Below, one piece after another: positions 39,808-48,525 of a stretch of DNA of 64,000 nucleotides. Under the pieces are notes generated by a model. It searched no databases, was not told the origin of the DNA, and saw nothing but the letters and a program-made list of their open reading frames with translations. The position numbers were made by a program, and so were the translations under genes. Source of the DNA: Tetragenococcus koreensis (lineage in GTDB: Bacteria > Bacillota > Bacilli > Lactobacillales > Enterococcaceae); contig NZ_CP027786.1 in NCBI RefSeq assembly GCF_003795145.1, forward strand, positions 2,356,001 to 2,420,000, written 5' to 3'. Each line of letters opens with the position of its first letter. The stretch's first letter is position 1.

Positions 39808-40944
39808 CTAATAGATCTTTTTTTGTGTTTTAAATAATTCAGCTTTCATTTCGCTAGCTACTGCTTGCATCATGGGCACTGCTACAGAATTACCGAACTG
39901 TTTATACATCTGAGTCCGAGAAACAGGCACAACGAATTCATCGGGGAACCCCATTAATCTTTTACATTCAAGTTTAGAGAATAACCTTATGCCAGTTTCT
40001 CCTCCTTTTACAAAAGTTCCTGTTAAACGTTGGATTTTATGATAACTTGCTACTAATGTTTTTGCTTGCATAGTCGAATTTTTATCCACTAACTGAGGCT
40101 TGCCATCATTTTTTTTAAATAAATAATTATCTTGTAAATGTTTTGATATTGAATAGCCGTCAGGTGCGGTCTCTAAAATTGTGCCGACAGCTTTTTTAGA
40201 ATATACGTTTCCAGCAGGAAAGTTAAAAGTATTTATTTTTAAATCTTTTCTCATACCAACAATTACTAACCGTTTTCGTATTTGTGGTAAATTAAAATTT
40301 TGAGCATCTAAGACTTTATAAAAAACATCATAGCCTTCATTAATAAGAGAATTATAGATGATATTGAAAGCCTCTCCACTTTGTATTGTTAACAGGCCAG
40401 GAACATTTTCAAGTAAAAACATTTTAGGCTTGTGATAGCTAATAATTCTTAGGACATCAAAAAAAAGTGTACCTTGTGTAGCATGTTTGAAGCCTTCACG
40501 TTTTCCAATCATTGAGAATGGCTGACATGGAAAACCAGCTAATAAAATATCATGTTCTGGTATATCTTGTTCTTTTATTTTTGTTATATCGCCTTCAGGT
40601 TTTTCGTTGTAGTTAGCTTCATAGGTTTTTTGAGCGTATTTGTCCCATTCTGAACTGAATACACAGGTAGAGTTTTCGTCTTCAAATGCTTGTCTAATTC
40701 CTCCTATTCCAGCGAACAAATCTATAAATTTTAATTTATCAGTCACTGAATCCACATCCTTTTGTTTAGTTACATTCAATCCAGAGTTAATTAAATATAA
40801 GCATTTTTTATTAAAACTGTTACATTGGTCAATATTTAATGAGCGTATTTTTTCATATAAGTCTTCCGATAGATATATAGTCTTTGCAACTTTTTTATTT
40901 TGGTTAGGTTTTCTTCCAGAACCTTTTCTATATCCGCCTCTCAT
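39808..40944 (-). CDS. DNA (cytosine-5) methyltransferase, HpaII-type, with N-terminal DNA-binding extension
   Basis: 378 residues. Residues 1-60 are basic (RKGSGRKPNQNKKVAKTIYL, then SEDLYEKIRSL) and look like a ribbon-helix-helix repressor. From 70 the C5-methylase motifs run in order: FIDLFAGIGGIRQAF (I), FPCQPFSMIG with catalytic Cys near 140 (IV), LLENVPGLL (VI), QIRKRLVIVG (VIII), and YKQFGNSVAVP (X). The divergent neighbour is an HpaII-like endonuclease, so it should methylate CCGG (inference). Fused N-terminal regulators are known in enzymes such as M.SsoII and M.EcoRII; a ribbon-helix-helix version would be of a different type. Confidence 0.9.
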   Translation of the reverse strand: MRGGYRKGSGRKPNQNKKVAKTIYLSEDLYEKIRSLNIDQCNSFNKKCLYLINSGLNVTKQKDVDSVTDKLKFIDLFAGIGGIRQAFEDENSTCVFSSEWDKYAQKTYEANYNEKPEGDITKIKEQDIPEHDILLAGFPCQPFSMIGKREGFKHATQGTLFFDVLRIISYHKPKMFLLENVPGLLTIQSGEAFNIIYNSLINEGYDVFYKVLDAQNFNLPQIRKRLVIVGMRKDLKINTFNFPAGNVYSKKAVGTILETAPDGYSISKHLQDNYLFKKNDGKPQLVDKNSTMQAKTLVASYHKIQRLTGTFVKGGETGIRLFSKLECKRLMGFPDEFVVPVSRTQMYKQFGNSVAVPMMQAVASEMKAELFKTQKKIY

Positions 40945-40984
40945 ATTAAAAACTCCTTATAATCTTTCATTTAATATACTCTAT

Positions 40985-41019
40985 TTATTTTGATTTTGCA
41001 ATTAAAAAAATCAAAATAA
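40985..41019. promoter_or_regulatory. Operator-like inverted repeat between methylase and endonuclease genes
   Basis: Perfect 13-bp arms TTATTTTGATTTT (40985-40997) and AAAATCAAAATAA (41007-41019), 9-bp spacer. It lies centrally in the 144-bp divergent promoter region. The methylase N-terminal domain is the obvious candidate to bind it, delaying the nuclease until methylation is established. Confidence 0.6.
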
Positions 41020-41088
41020 GCCCGTTTCTTTTTATTATTTTTAAAATATGAGATAATCCGTTAAAAGTGTATAGAAAGAGGGAAGATT

Positions 41089-42165
41089 ATGAGTAATAAG
41101 TACAATAAAGGAGAATGGTCAGAATTATATGCATTTTTGTATTCATTGACTAATGGTGTAATATATGGTGCAGATGAGGATTTAAATAAAGATAAGAATA
41201 TTAAATATAACGTTGTATCAGCATTTCAAAGTGACATAGAATATATGAGAAATCTAGAAAAAGAAATTGTAGAGTTTATAATCAATGGAGAAAGTTGTTT
41301 CGTAACAATTGAGGACTTAAAAAATAATACAGAAAGATTATTCTATCAAATTAAAGATGGACGTGGGAGCACGTTTGAAATACCTGATATTGAAAGCCTT
41401 ATAGAAAAGTTGGGTATCAGAACTTTGAAAGCTGGCAATAGACTGAAAGGTGACTTAGTTTTAAAAATACATGACCCCATGATTGCCTCGGAACCAGTAT
41501 TAAGTTTTAGCGTTAAGTCGCATATTGGAAGTAAACCAACACTTGTAAACTCTTCAAAAGGTACAAACTTTTTGTTTAAGATTGCTTCAGCTTCAGGATC
41601 AGAGGAACTTTCAAATGAAGTTGTAGGTGAAATTAATGGTATTACAGGAAGTGGGAAAATCAAAAAAAGAATTTCAGAAATTTATGATAAAGGAAATACT
41701 TTAGAGTTAAAAGAAGTATCGTCAGCAGTTTTTTCAAGAAATCTCAAAATGATAGATTTTAAAATGCCAGAAATATTAGCTGCGTTATGTTTAGAATCGT
41801 ATTTTGTAAAAGGGAAAAGAATCCCAGATGTTGTTGATTCATATGCAGCAAACAACTCTCTAGAGGATAAGGGACTAATTGAGTATAAAGTTAAGCAGTT
41901 TTTAATTGCTTGCGCATTGGGAATGGTCCCTTTGACTCCATGGGAAGGTTTAGAAGAAGCTAATGGAGGCTATCTAGTTGTTAAGGACGACGCAGATGTT
42001 CTTTGTTATCATATTTACAATAGAAATAAGTTAAGCCAGTATTTATACACACATACGACTTTTGATACACCTAGTACGAGTAGATATTCAGTTGGCAAAA
42101 TTTTAAATGATCAAATAACTGGGGAAAGAAATTTTAGATTAAATTTACAAATAAGATTTTCTTAA
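41089..42165 (+). CDS. HpaII-family type II restriction endonuclease
   Basis: 358 residues, the length I recall for R.HpaII. Begins MSNKYNKGEWSELYAFLYSL; contains the nuclease-like LKGDLVLKIHD and VLSFSVKSHIGSKPTLVNSS (probable Asp/Glu-x-Lys active region with SVKS), and RNFRLNLQIRF at the end. Expected to cut CCGG. Divergent from the methylase, 144 bases apart. AGAGGG site before the ATG. No damage seen. Confidence 0.8.
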   Translation: MSNKYNKGEWSELYAFLYSLTNGVIYGADEDLNKDKNIKYNVVSAFQSDIEYMRNLEKEIVEFIINGESCFVTIEDLKNNTERLFYQIKDGRGSTFEIPDIESLIEKLGIRTLKAGNRLKGDLVLKIHDPMIASEPVLSFSVKSHIGSKPTLVNSSKGTNFLFKIASASGSEELSNEVVGEINGITGSGKIKKRISEIYDKGNTLELKEVSSAVFSRNLKMIDFKMPEILAALCLESYFVKGKRIPDVVDSYAANNSLEDKGLIEYKVKQFLIACALGMVPLTPWEGLEEANGGYLVVKDDADVLCYHIYNRNKLSQYLYTHTTFDTPSTSRYSVGKILNDQITGERNFRLNLQIRFS

Positions 42166-42172
42166 AAAATTA

Positions 42173-42214
42173 GTTACGCTGACAGAGTTAAAATAAAGCG
42201 TAACAACTTTTTTA
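42173..42214 (+). terminator. Terminator of the restriction endonuclease gene
   Basis: GTTACGCT (42173-42180) with AGCGTAAC (42197-42204), flanked by AAAAAATTA and AACTTTTTT. The rest of the region to 42618 is AT-rich with no gene. Confidence 0.8.
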
Positions 42215-42618
42215 AGTTTTTTAATGAGGCTAAAACATAAGTTATTTTTATAATAAAACATCCAAACTATAAAGAAGAGAGACTTTTTTTAATATTTAGA
42301 AATGTCCTAATAATAATTCGTATGTTTTTTTGCTTTATCTTTATCTATGTCACTATTCCATTCGAAATTATTTTTAAATGGGTTAGATGTAACAAAGTAG
42401 AAAATTGCATCATTATTATAAAAAACAAGCATATCAAAAGTCATTTTGTGTTGTTTTTATTAAAAACGTTTATTTTTTATATTAGAATCAATTTCATAAT
42501 TCATTGCCTTGTTAAATCCTTGATATGACAACACGTTCAAAAAACACAAAAAAGGAACCTCCCCATATGGTACACTTAGGTTGTCCTAGACAGACAAGTA
42601 CGCCAGGAGGGATTCCTT

Positions 42619-43878
42619 ATGTCTATTATACAACAACCAACTTTATTTGACATCGATTATTTAGAAAAATTGGATATTCAGGAGAAGTATAAAGAAATTT
42701 TCTCCCCAATCGATTGGACAAAAGTGTTAGATTTATTTCAAAAAGATACGAAAGTCGGTCCGTCTATTACCGTCAATTATGAAGCGGTCCTCCGTTCCTT
42801 AATGGCACGTATTGATCAGAAAATTCCTACACAAAAAGCCTTGATTCAACGTTTGAAAAGTGATTTACGTTTGAAACTAAGCGTCGGTTTTCTTTATTCT
42901 GAACCCATTCCTTCAGAAGCCACCTATTCGCGAGTGATGGCGATCTTGGCAAACCATCTTTCTGTTTTGGAAAGGATAAACCAGCAATTACTCCAACTCA
43001 TTCATGAAGAGTTGGACATTTTTACAGAGAATGTGGCGATTGATGCGACTTCGATCGAAGCACGGACAAAGCCTGTAAAAACAGATAATCCAAAGCTCCC
43101 ATCGACTGAAGCACAACGAAGCATGACCACAGAAGCCATTCTTGAGACCCTACCTTCTTATGCTTCATGGGGCGTGAAGAAAAATAGTCAAGGCAAGAAT
43201 TATTTTTGGTTTGGCTATAAAGGGACACTCGCTGTTTCTACGAAAAGCCAATATATTTTAAACATGCATATCGCTTCTGCTTTTGCTTCAGATGTTACTT
43301 TAGCGATTCCCACCATTCGCAAGGTGGCAGAAGCGTTAAGAATGGAAAAAGAGGCCCCTTATCTCTCTTTAGATAAAGGCTATGACGCCAAAGAAATCTA
43401 TCAGGAATGTCACGCCTTAGATATCGAACCCATCATTCCATTAAAACGAATAGCGAAAAACGATGGCGAAGTAGACGCTCACTACGCACCGACCTGTCTG
43501 CTTGAATATGGCTATAAATATGACAGTTATGATAAAAGATATGGGGCGTTGAAATATGCTCGACCCGAAAAATATTGTAGAGATTGTCCACTACAGCACG
43601 AAGGACTTTGCCAAAAAGTCATCAAAGTCAAACAAATGAATGACCCAAGAAAGTATAATCATCCAGCTCGAGGAACGCGTGCCTGGAAATTGAAATACAA
43701 TGAACGAAGCAGTGTCGAACGTGTTAATGGGTATTTAAAAGAGAATCATCAGCTTGATGATACCCGTTTTTATCAGCCCAGTCATGCGATTGCTTTTTAT
43801 CACTTGATCCAGCTCACTTATAATGCGCGAAACTTTGCCAATCAACGTGTCGCTAAGACAACGAAGAAAAAGAAATAG
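42619..43878 (+). CDS. IS1182/IS5-type DDE transposase
   Basis: 419 residues, intact, ATG after CAGGAGGG. Catalytic residues in NVAIDATSIEARTK, LSLDKGYDAKEIYQE and YNERSSVERVNGYLK; a zinc-like CRDCPLQHEGLC insertion precedes the Glu. It separates the restriction gene from vsr. IS ends lie roughly at 42535-42560 and 43935-43965 (TTC-AAAAAA-CA-like arms), not fixed. Confidence 0.88.
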   Translation: MSIIQQPTLFDIDYLEKLDIQEKYKEIFSPIDWTKVLDLFQKDTKVGPSITVNYEAVLRSLMARIDQKIPTQKALIQRLKSDLRLKLSVGFLYSEPIPSEATYSRVMAILANHLSVLERINQQLLQLIHEELDIFTENVAIDATSIEARTKPVKTDNPKLPSTEAQRSMTTEAILETLPSYASWGVKKNSQGKNYFWFGYKGTLAVSTKSQYILNMHIASAFASDVTLAIPTIRKVAEALRMEKEAPYLSLDKGYDAKEIYQECHALDIEPIIPLKRIAKNDGEVDAHYAPTCLLEYGYKYDSYDKRYGALKYARPEKYCRDCPLQHEGLCQKVIKVKQMNDPRKYNHPARGTRAWKLKYNERSSVERVNGYLKENHQLDDTRFYQPSHAIAFYHLIQLTYNARNFANQRVAKTTKKKK

Positions 43879-44094
43879 TCATAGAATTTCGAAAAAATCA
43901 CACAATTCGAAATTGGATGAGTGTTTGCTTTTTTGGAAAAGTGAATTATGAAATTGGTTCATTAATATGTCTAAGTTTCTGCGCAAAGTTTTTCAGCAAT
44001 GAACTGTAAAGAATAATAAAGATACTTAGTGCATGTATAACTTCTTGTACAAAAAGTTATGTTACTTAGCTTATGCTCTCTTTTGCATCTTTCC

Positions 44095-44544
44095 CTAATT
44101 CATATTATTTTTTTCATCAACTGTTTTTAGAATTTTTTTTACACAATCATCTGTTTTTTTCAATACTTCATGACTTTCCCAAAAACGAAGGACTGTCCAG
44201 CCTAGCTTTCTTAACTCTTCATTCTGATATTTATCTCTAGCTATATTCTTTTCAATTTTGGAAATCCAGTATTCTCTATTTGATTTAATTCGTTCTTTTT
44301 TAGTTCTCCAATCATAGCCGTGCCAAAATTCTCCATCTACAAAAACAGCAATTTTATATTTTGTTATCGCAATATCAGGTTTCCCAGGTAGTCTTTTATA
44401 ATTTTTACGATATCTAATACCATGGTGCCAAAGTTTTTTTCTCAACAATACTTCTGCCTTTCCGCCAGTTGATTTGATTTTTGACATCATTTGTGAACGG
44501 TATGCAGTGGTTTTCATTTTTTTTGTCATGGTTGTTTTCCTCAT
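44095..44544 (-). CDS. vsr: Vsr very-short-patch repair endonuclease
   Basis: 149 residues. Contains the Vsr core: RSQMMSKIKSTGGKAEVLLRKKLW, GKPDIAITKYKIAVFVDGEFWHG (metal-binding Asp and His), and the C-terminal LGWTVLRFWESHEV. It nicks T-G mismatches made when 5-methylcytosine deaminates, so it protects the genome from mutation at the methylase sites. Vsr genes often accompany C5 R-M systems. The true start may be one of the Met codons a few residues in. Confidence 0.93.
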   Translation of the reverse strand: MRKTTMTKKMKTTAYRSQMMSKIKSTGGKAEVLLRKKLWHHGIRYRKNYKRLPGKPDIAITKYKIAVFVDGEFWHGYDWRTKKERIKSNREYWISKIEKNIARDKYQNEELRKLGWTVLRFWESHEVLKKTDDCVKKILKTVDEKNNMN

Positions 44545-45407
44545 TCTAAGTAATTTTGGTTATAAAATACGGAGTTATGTCAATATTTATCACATTTTTT
44601 GAAAATATTTTTTCCAAAATGATGACATGGGGCTCGTGGGAAAATTTCTCAAAAAATGTGTAGAAGAAACCAGAGTTCTCCATCAGTTTTTGAACTTAAC
44701 CTTGTGTCTGCAGAGATGTTATAAAAGTTTCTTTTTTAACTGGTTAGGTTCTTAGCTCCTTTAACTGGAGCGAGAATGTTTGGAAGTGTAATAGATCAAT
44801 TTTATCGTTTTGGGAATACCAGTAGTAACTGTATCGGGTGAGCTTGATGTCCTTCATCAATTACCTCATAAATGGAGAAACTAACGGTTATTCTTTCATA
44901 AATAGCATTATAATCTTTTTAGAATATCAGTTTTCTGCTTTAAATTTTGTATATCCTGGTCTATTTTTAGAGAAAGGCTTGTCTTTTTCCATTTCTTTAT
45001 TCGATGAATATTTATAAAATGTTTGATAATTCCATATTCGTACGTCAGAGAAGCTATATTCTATCCTTACTTATTCAATTGAAAAAACAATTATTTGTTT
45101 TATTGTTATATTGTTTTGCTGTAAATAGATATTCTTTCGTAGAATACCATAGCATTTTATGAAAATGTGTCTGCAAAACCAGTTTAACACCAGTTATTTA
45201 GTAGAGCAATATTGTGTCGATAGATATTGCATTACAGTTTTTTTATGATAGAATACCAAACGAAGAGCTAAAATTTAAGAAAAACTAGCTAATTTGTCAA
45301 TATATATATAATAGTTCACATTTTTTGTAATTTTTTCTGTAAAGCGTTTTCTTTTTCGTTTATTTATTCTATAATAGATGTAATCCAATATGTAAGGAGC
45401 GAAAAAA
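44545..45407. other. Non-coding region with a decayed IS3 remnant
   Basis: About 44745-45010 resembles the IS3 remnant at 24600-24950 (for example TTGGAAG.GTAATAG.TC and GTTATTCTTTCAT.AAT), minus-strand orientation, with no open frame left. Around 44570-44660, GTTATGTCAATATTT and TCAAAAAATGTGT recall the palindrome at 23064. The last 80 bases match the comK promoter duplicated at 47230-47309. Confidence 0.5.
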
Positions 45408-46095
45408 ATGGAAGAAAAAAATAGCTCTATTTCAGAGCTAAACGCTGAACGAGACGTAAACGAGCAAAAGAACCGTTGGAATATAAGCCTAAGTTCACAG
45501 ACCTTTCCTGTTTTAGAAATCGAGCAATAAATGAACCTGTGGATTTAGACAGGCTTTGTAATGAAATTAGCATTGGAACAAACGTTGATTTTAATGAAGA
45601 GCTCTACGCTATTATACCTTGTATGAGTGAGTCTGCGTATACGTACGTTATATATCAAAATACGATAAAGTTAGTTGAATTAGGTACGGATACTATCTCT
45701 GAAAAATTTTTATATCATTATTGGAAGTTAGGATTTGCGGAATATAAACAAACGATAGAAGATTTTTTAGGCTCGAATGCAAACAGTATTCCATTATCTT
45801 GTGAAATTTTTAATTTTATGCCTTTTAGTATTTCCTCACAGCCGAAAAGAGATATATGGATTAATCCTGGGCGTATAAAAGAATTAAAAATTATTTCTGA
45901 TAAAAAGACAGTCGTTTCATTGTTTAATAATTTTGTTTTTTATTTAGACCGTAAAGGAAGTTCATTTATGAACGGATGAATCGAACTTTTTTAGTGTACG
46001 GTATTGTAAAGCGTTATTTAGGTATTATGCCAGATGCCTTTAAAATGGGGCTGTTAGAGTAACTAAACATTTCTTCCTCTTACAACTCTAATCTC
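45408..46095 (+). pseudogene. ComK-like gene, broken copy
   Basis: Homologue of 47310-48140. ATG at 45408 with the same AAGGAGCGAA site, but the frame breaks near 45474, continues in a second frame (45476-45979: INEPVDLDRLCNEISIGTNV, FNFMPFSISSQPKRDIWINP), shifts again near 45965 to RMNRTFLVYGIVKRYLG, then stops and runs directly into the acetamidase promoter. The last 55 residues of the intact protein are absent. Confidence 0.85.
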
Positions 46096-46158
46096 CCAAT
46101 TGCTTATTCCTAATTACTTTGCTATATTTAAGGTTAAATAACAAAGGGGGCGTAAGCA

Positions 46159-47109
46159 ATGGCAGAAACTCATAAATGTTCAACAGATACAGTTCACTAC
46201 ACTTGGCACAAAGAGCATGAACCTATTTTGACAATTGATAGCGGTGACACGGTGGTTTTTGAAACAAGAGAAGTATCGGATAATCAATTTAATTTTCACT
46301 CGACGACAGAAGCGATTTCGGAACTTAATTGGGATTATGTTTATCCTCTTTCTGGTCCAGTTTACATCAACGGTGCGGAGCCAGGAGACACTTTGGCTGT
46401 CGAATTCCTTGATTTGAAAACAAAACACTGGGGATGGACGGCGGTTTTACCTGGTTTAGGATTATTAGCTGAGGACTACCCTGATGCATATTTGCGTACC
46501 TTTGATTTATCAGATGGAAAGTATATTCATTTTAGTGAAGATATTAAAGTCCCAATTGAACCTTTCTTAGGAACAATGGGTGTTTGTCCTAAAGATGGAG
46601 ATGGTACTCCGATTATGCCTCCTGGGAATTTTGGCGGAAACTTGGATGTACGACAATTAACTGTAGGAACAAAACTGTACTTGCCCGTTCAACAAGCTGG
46701 GGCCCTGTTTAGCTGTGGAGATGGTCATGCGGCACAAGGTGATGGAGAAGTATGTGTATCGGCTTTAGAATGTCCAATGTATGCTAGTTTGAAATTCACA
46801 GTAATAAAAGCAGCAGAAAAATCAATTTCTTCCCCACAATTTCAAACAAAAGGTGGTTTAACCCAAAAAGTAAATCACGATGATTTTTACGGCACGACAG
46901 GCGTAGGACCAGATTTGATGACGGGCGCTCAGGAAGCGCTACGTTCTATGATTGATTATGTATCGGAAACTTATTCCATTGAGAAAATCGATGCGTATTT
47001 ACTTGCCAGTCTTTGTGTGGATTTGAAAATATCCGAAGTCGTTGATGCAGGACAATATGTTGTGAGCGCCTTATTACCACTTTCAATATTTAATGACGCA
47101 CAGAAATAA
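46159..47109 (+). CDS. Acetamidase/formamidase (FmdA/AmdA family), intact copy
   Basis: 316 residues. Hydrolyses formamide, acetamide or similar small amides to the acid and ammonia. The family marks are visible: GPVYINGAEPGDTLAVE, FLGTMGVCPKDGDGTPIMPP, GNLDVRQLTVGTKLYLPV, GALFSCGDGHAAQGDGEVC. Full length, ATG with GGGGGCGTAAGC ahead. It is flanked by two comK-like genes in the same direction. Confidence 0.9.
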   Translation: MAETHKCSTDTVHYTWHKEHEPILTIDSGDTVVFETREVSDNQFNFHSTTEAISELNWDYVYPLSGPVYINGAEPGDTLAVEFLDLKTKHWGWTAVLPGLGLLAEDYPDAYLRTFDLSDGKYIHFSEDIKVPIEPFLGTMGVCPKDGDGTPIMPPGNFGGNLDVRQLTVGTKLYLPVQQAGALFSCGDGHAAQGDGEVCVSALECPMYASLKFTVIKAAEKSISSPQFQTKGGLTQKVNHDDFYGTTGVGPDLMTGAQEALRSMIDYVSETYSIEKIDAYLLASLCVDLKISEVVDAGQYVVSALLPLSIFNDAQK

Positions 47110-47186
47110 ATTTTTATTAGATGGACTGACTTGAAACGGCAGGATGGTTGTATGCTTTAGGCTTTTTCTCAGGTATACTAAGATTA

Positions 47187-47227
47187 GTAGTGTAATATCA
47201 CGCTGGTGGCATTGCATTACTATTTTT
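47187..47227 (+). terminator. Acetamidase terminator
   Basis: TAGTAGTGTAAT pairs with ATTGCATTACTA, two G-U wobbles, then TTTTTA. The homologous structure follows the pseudogene copy at about 38968-39007. Confidence 0.75.
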
Positions 47228-47309
47228 ATAAAAACATTCAGTGAAGCGTTTTCTTTTTCGATCATTTATTCTATAATAGACGTAATTAAATAAGTAAGGA
47301 GCGAAGTAA

Positions 47310-48140
47310 ATGGAAGAAATGAATAGCCCAGAATCGAGGCTAAACGCTGAATATAAAGCAAACAAGGACATAAAAACGCTAGGATACAAACCTAATTTAA
47401 TGAGTCTTGCTGGTTTTATAAACCGAGCGATGAATGAGCCCGTGGATTTGGACCAACTTTATACAGAAATTAGTATTGGAACTAGTGTCAATTTTAAAGA
47501 AGAAATTTATGCCATTATACCTTATGAACGAGAAAGTGCTCATACCTTTATTGTCTATCGCGATACGGCAAAATTAGTTGAATTAGGGACGGATGCTATC
47601 GCTAAAAAATTTTTGTGTCATTATTGGAAAATGGATTTTGCTGGATATAAACAAACGGTCGAGAATTTCTTGGGTTATAACGCAAAAAATATTCCATTAG
47701 CTTGTGAAGAATTTAGTTTAATGCCTTTTAGCATTTCGAGAGATCCGGACATAGATATATGGTTCAATCCAGGTCGTATATGGGATACAAACCTAATTTC
47801 AGGTAAAGAAAAAACGATTATTACATTGTGCAATGGTTTTAGTTTCTATTTAGATCGCAAAGGGAAATCCATCTATGAACAAATGTATCGGGCTTTCATC
47901 GTGCATGGGATTTTAAGACGGTATAGAGGTGTTGCGCCGGCAGAACCGACAATGGGATTGTTAGAATATCTCGACATTTCTTCCTCTTCTGTGACACGCA
48001 AGGTAACCAAGGGGTTAGAATTCCGGCATATCCCAGGTTATGAGAAAGATTTTTGCGAAATCTTTTTAAAGCTACATGATCAATTTGTTAAATTGGGTGA
48101 AAAGCAACGAATCTTGTCTAGTCTTAATATCTCGGAATAG
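47310..48140 (+). CDS. comK: ComK-like competence transcription factor
   Basis: 276 residues. The central part aligns in order with ComK: EIYAIIPYERESAHTFIVYR, the YKQTVENFLGYNAKNIPLAC region (SSY.GR....), LMPFSIS...DIDIWFNPGRI (where ComK has LFPT....C.WISH.HV), and FYLDRKGKSIYEQMYRA (ComK SFENQVYRTAWL). It has extra N- and C-terminal sequence. In bacilli ComK binds AAAA-N5-TTTT boxes and switches on DNA uptake genes. A ComX-like sigma gene lies at 54305. I cannot tell whether competence genes are active here. AAGGAGCGAA site. Confidence 0.65.
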   Translation: MEEMNSPESRLNAEYKANKDIKTLGYKPNLMSLAGFINRAMNEPVDLDQLYTEISIGTSVNFKEEIYAIIPYERESAHTFIVYRDTAKLVELGTDAIAKKFLCHYWKMDFAGYKQTVENFLGYNAKNIPLACEEFSLMPFSISRDPDIDIWFNPGRIWDTNLISGKEKTIITLCNGFSFYLDRKGKSIYEQMYRAFIVHGILRRYRGVAPAEPTMGLLEYLDISSSSVTRKVTKGLEFRHIPGYEKDFCEIFLKLHDQFVKLGEKQRILSSLNISE

Positions 48141-48170
48141 TAAAACACTTATTTAACGCTATTATTTATA

Positions 48171-48210
48171 ACTTGACTTTACCTACAAAGGCTAAAGTCG
48201 AGTTTTTTTC
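48171..48210. terminator. Terminator after comK
   Basis: ACTTGACTTTA (48171-48181) with TAAAGTCGAGT (48193-48203) and a T7 run. The same structure, with two changes, lies after menE at 54266. Confidence 0.85.
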
Positions 48211-48300
48211 AGTGTTTTTCTTTAAAAATAATTTTCTTAAGCGCGTTCGATGGCAGTGACAGTTTTGACGTGATAGGCCGGTTTTTTGTAGTGAAAGAAC
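48209..48300 (-). pseudogene. C-terminal fragment of a ComX-like sigma factor
   Basis: Minus-strand translation gives LQKTGLSRQNCHCHRTRLRK then LFLKK, matching the end of the intact sigma gene at 54305 (LLENTELSRQNRHRYRMRLR then KLFKEN). This and the preceding terminator show that the segment around 48171-48300 and the one at 54266-54395 derive from one ancestor. Confidence 0.75.
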
Positions 48301-48378
48301 GTCCTAATCGTTTACTTCATAATCTTTTGACTGTCTTTTTTTATAGGCTGTTTTTTGTTTTCTCATTATTCCCAGATT

Positions 48379-48525
48379 TTAATCGTTATCCCTTTTGGTA
48401 ACTGCTTTCTGAAAATCAAAAAGAGAAATAACGCTGGCGCCAAAATGCTTCGCTACATTCGGGATTTTTACATCCCCAGTTGGGCTTCCGGCATTTAATT
48501 TACTATTTGATACTTCATTAGTCAT
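48379..48525 (-). pseudogene. Remnant of a DUF4411 (PIN-like) gene
   Basis: 48 codons overlapping the end of the protease gene: MTNEVSNSKLNAGSPTGDVK then IPNVAKHFGASVISLFDF. The second part fits the C-terminus of DUF4411 proteins, which normally follow ImmA/IrrE-type genes in a toxin-antitoxin-like pair. About 110 N-terminal residues with the PIN active site seem deleted. Confidence 0.5.

Noticed and set aside
42322-42528. 68-residue hydrophobic frame upstream of the IS
   Set aside because: Low-complexity AT DNA, no ribosome site and no conserved pattern.
46180-46428. Minus-strand frame inside the acetamidase gene
   Set aside because: Antisense shadow of a well-conserved coding region.
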